Shown: piece by piece, positions 63,605 through 64,000 of the stretch | Layout of the letters: each line of letters opens with the position of its first letter | Numbering within the stretch: the first letter of the stretch is position 1 | Translations under genes and position numbers: made by a program | The notes under the pieces: model-generated | Database searches by the model: none | Seen by the model: only the letters and a program-made list of their open reading frames with translations | Told to the model about the DNA's origin: nothing | Assembly: GCA_031258155.1 (NCBI GenBank) | Contig: JAIRNH010000066.1 | Span: 1-64,000, forward strand | Length of the DNA: 64,000 bases | Reading direction: 5' to 3' | Origin: Helicobacteraceae bacterium | GTDB taxonomy: Bacteria; Campylobacterota; Campylobacteria; Campylobacterales; SZUA-545

Positions 63605-64000
63605 GAGATTGGAGCGACGAGGAGTTGGAGCGTTACTCTAGGCATATTATCCTAGAGGAGGTCGGCATAGAGGGGCAGGAGAAAATCCTAAACGCCAAAG
63701 TATTGGTAATCGGCGCGGGCGGGCTTGGCTCGCCGATCGCCTTGTATCTCGCGGCGGCGGGCGTAGGGACGATTGGGATTATCGACGGCGACGCGGCGGA
63801 TCTAAGCAACCTCCAGCGCCAGATTATCCATACGACAAAGGATATTGGAAAGCCAAAAGCCGCGAGCGCCAAAGAAAAAATGCTCGCTATCAACCCGCAT
63901 ATCGCGATCGAAACCCGTCAGACGATGATAACGGCGGAGAATATCGAAAAAATTATCGCGCCTTACGATTTCGTGATCGACGGCACGGACAATTTCGCGG
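63601..64000 (+). CDS. ThiF/MoeB/HcyF-type E1-like activating enzyme (3' end outside window)
   Basis: 133 residues are visible. RYSRHIILEEVGIEGQEKIL and the nucleotide loop GAGGLGSP at about 38-45, then IDGDAADLSNLQRQIIH and VIDGTDNF, are standard for the MoeB/ThiF superfamily: they adenylate the C-terminal Gly of a sulfur carrier. The ATG overlaps the carrier stop as ATGA, so the pair is probably a matched set. Which carrier-system subtype it belongs to needs the missing C-terminus. Confidence 0.9.
   Translation, partial: MRDWSDEELERYSRHIILEEVGIEGQEKILNAKVLVIGAGGLGSPIALYLAAAGVGTIGIIDGDAADLSNLQRQIIHTTKDIGKPKAASAKEKMLAINPHIAIETRQTMITAENIEKIIAPYDFVIDGTDNFA

Overview
The window is a piece of a bacterial chromosome that looks like Campylobacterota (formerly Epsilonproteobacteria). 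Three things suggest this. The gene order ribH-nusB-pyrF, panD/ybaB/murE/Nfu and one continuous S10-spc-alpha ribosomal operon matches that phylum, and rpmD (L30) is missing between rpsE and rplO, as is usual there. rpoB and rpoC overlap but are not fused, so this is not the Helicobacter/Wolinella arrangement. Protein sequences such as RpmG, RpmC and the TPR proteins also look epsilon-like. Base composition is near 50 % GC by eye, and the DNA is unusually rich in GATC and GCGATCGC. No rRNA, CRISPR array, prophage or complete insertion sequence is visible.

Left end (1-4045): three + strand genes encode membrane-linked proteins: a partial two-TM protein, a glycine-zipper membrane protein with a degenerate FHA-like tail, and a TM-anchored TPR protein. 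Two of them share an unnamed N-terminal helical domain that returns at 48.8-49.5 kb on a glycine-zipper membrane domain. Next to them lies a RelE/RHH-type toxin-antitoxin module in which both genes are broken, and a possible second antitoxin relic.

4.0-23.7 kb, all on the - strand: pyrF, nusB, ribH, rplS, trmD, ybaB, panD, murE, a helical hypothetical, an Nfu-type Fe-S protein, then the long ribosomal operon, read as rpsJ to rplQ, including secY, map, infA, rpmJ and rpoA. A good promoter (TTGATT-17-TAGAAT) precedes rpsJ.

23.9-30.3 kb: mltG and a large AsmA-like protein start head to head with overlapping 5' ends. Then come tRNA-Arg(CCT), a Fic AMPylase-type gene with two tandem palindromic operator candidates, and a DUF268 methyltransferase-like gene. 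30.6-44.8 kb on the + strand: tRNA-Thr/Tyr/Gly/Thr, tuf, rpmG, tRNA-Trp, secE, nusG, rplKAJL, rpoB, rpoC. A terminator and a large leader hairpin lie between rplL and rpoB.

44.8-56.4 kb, mixed: a HAD phosphatase, prmC, an orphan MlaF-type ATPase, a small secreted TPR protein, rpmA and rplU, the glycine-zipper protein, lepA, an ABC transporter without a binding protein, an ACMSD-like amidohydrolase, a DinB-like protein and an MFS exporter. A gene-poor stretch at 54.1-54.7 kb carries a double-hairpin repeat.

56.6-64.0 kb: a tightly packed sulfate assimilation operon, sbp-cysT-cysW-cysA-cysH-cysD-cysN, followed by a small sulfur-carrier protein and a ThiF/MoeB-type activating enzyme cut by the window edge. 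Sulfate is imported, activated to APS by CysDN and reduced by an APS-type CysH. The last two genes suggest that the sulfide is handed on as a protein thiocarboxylate, as described for homocysteine synthesis in Wolinella. That link is inference.
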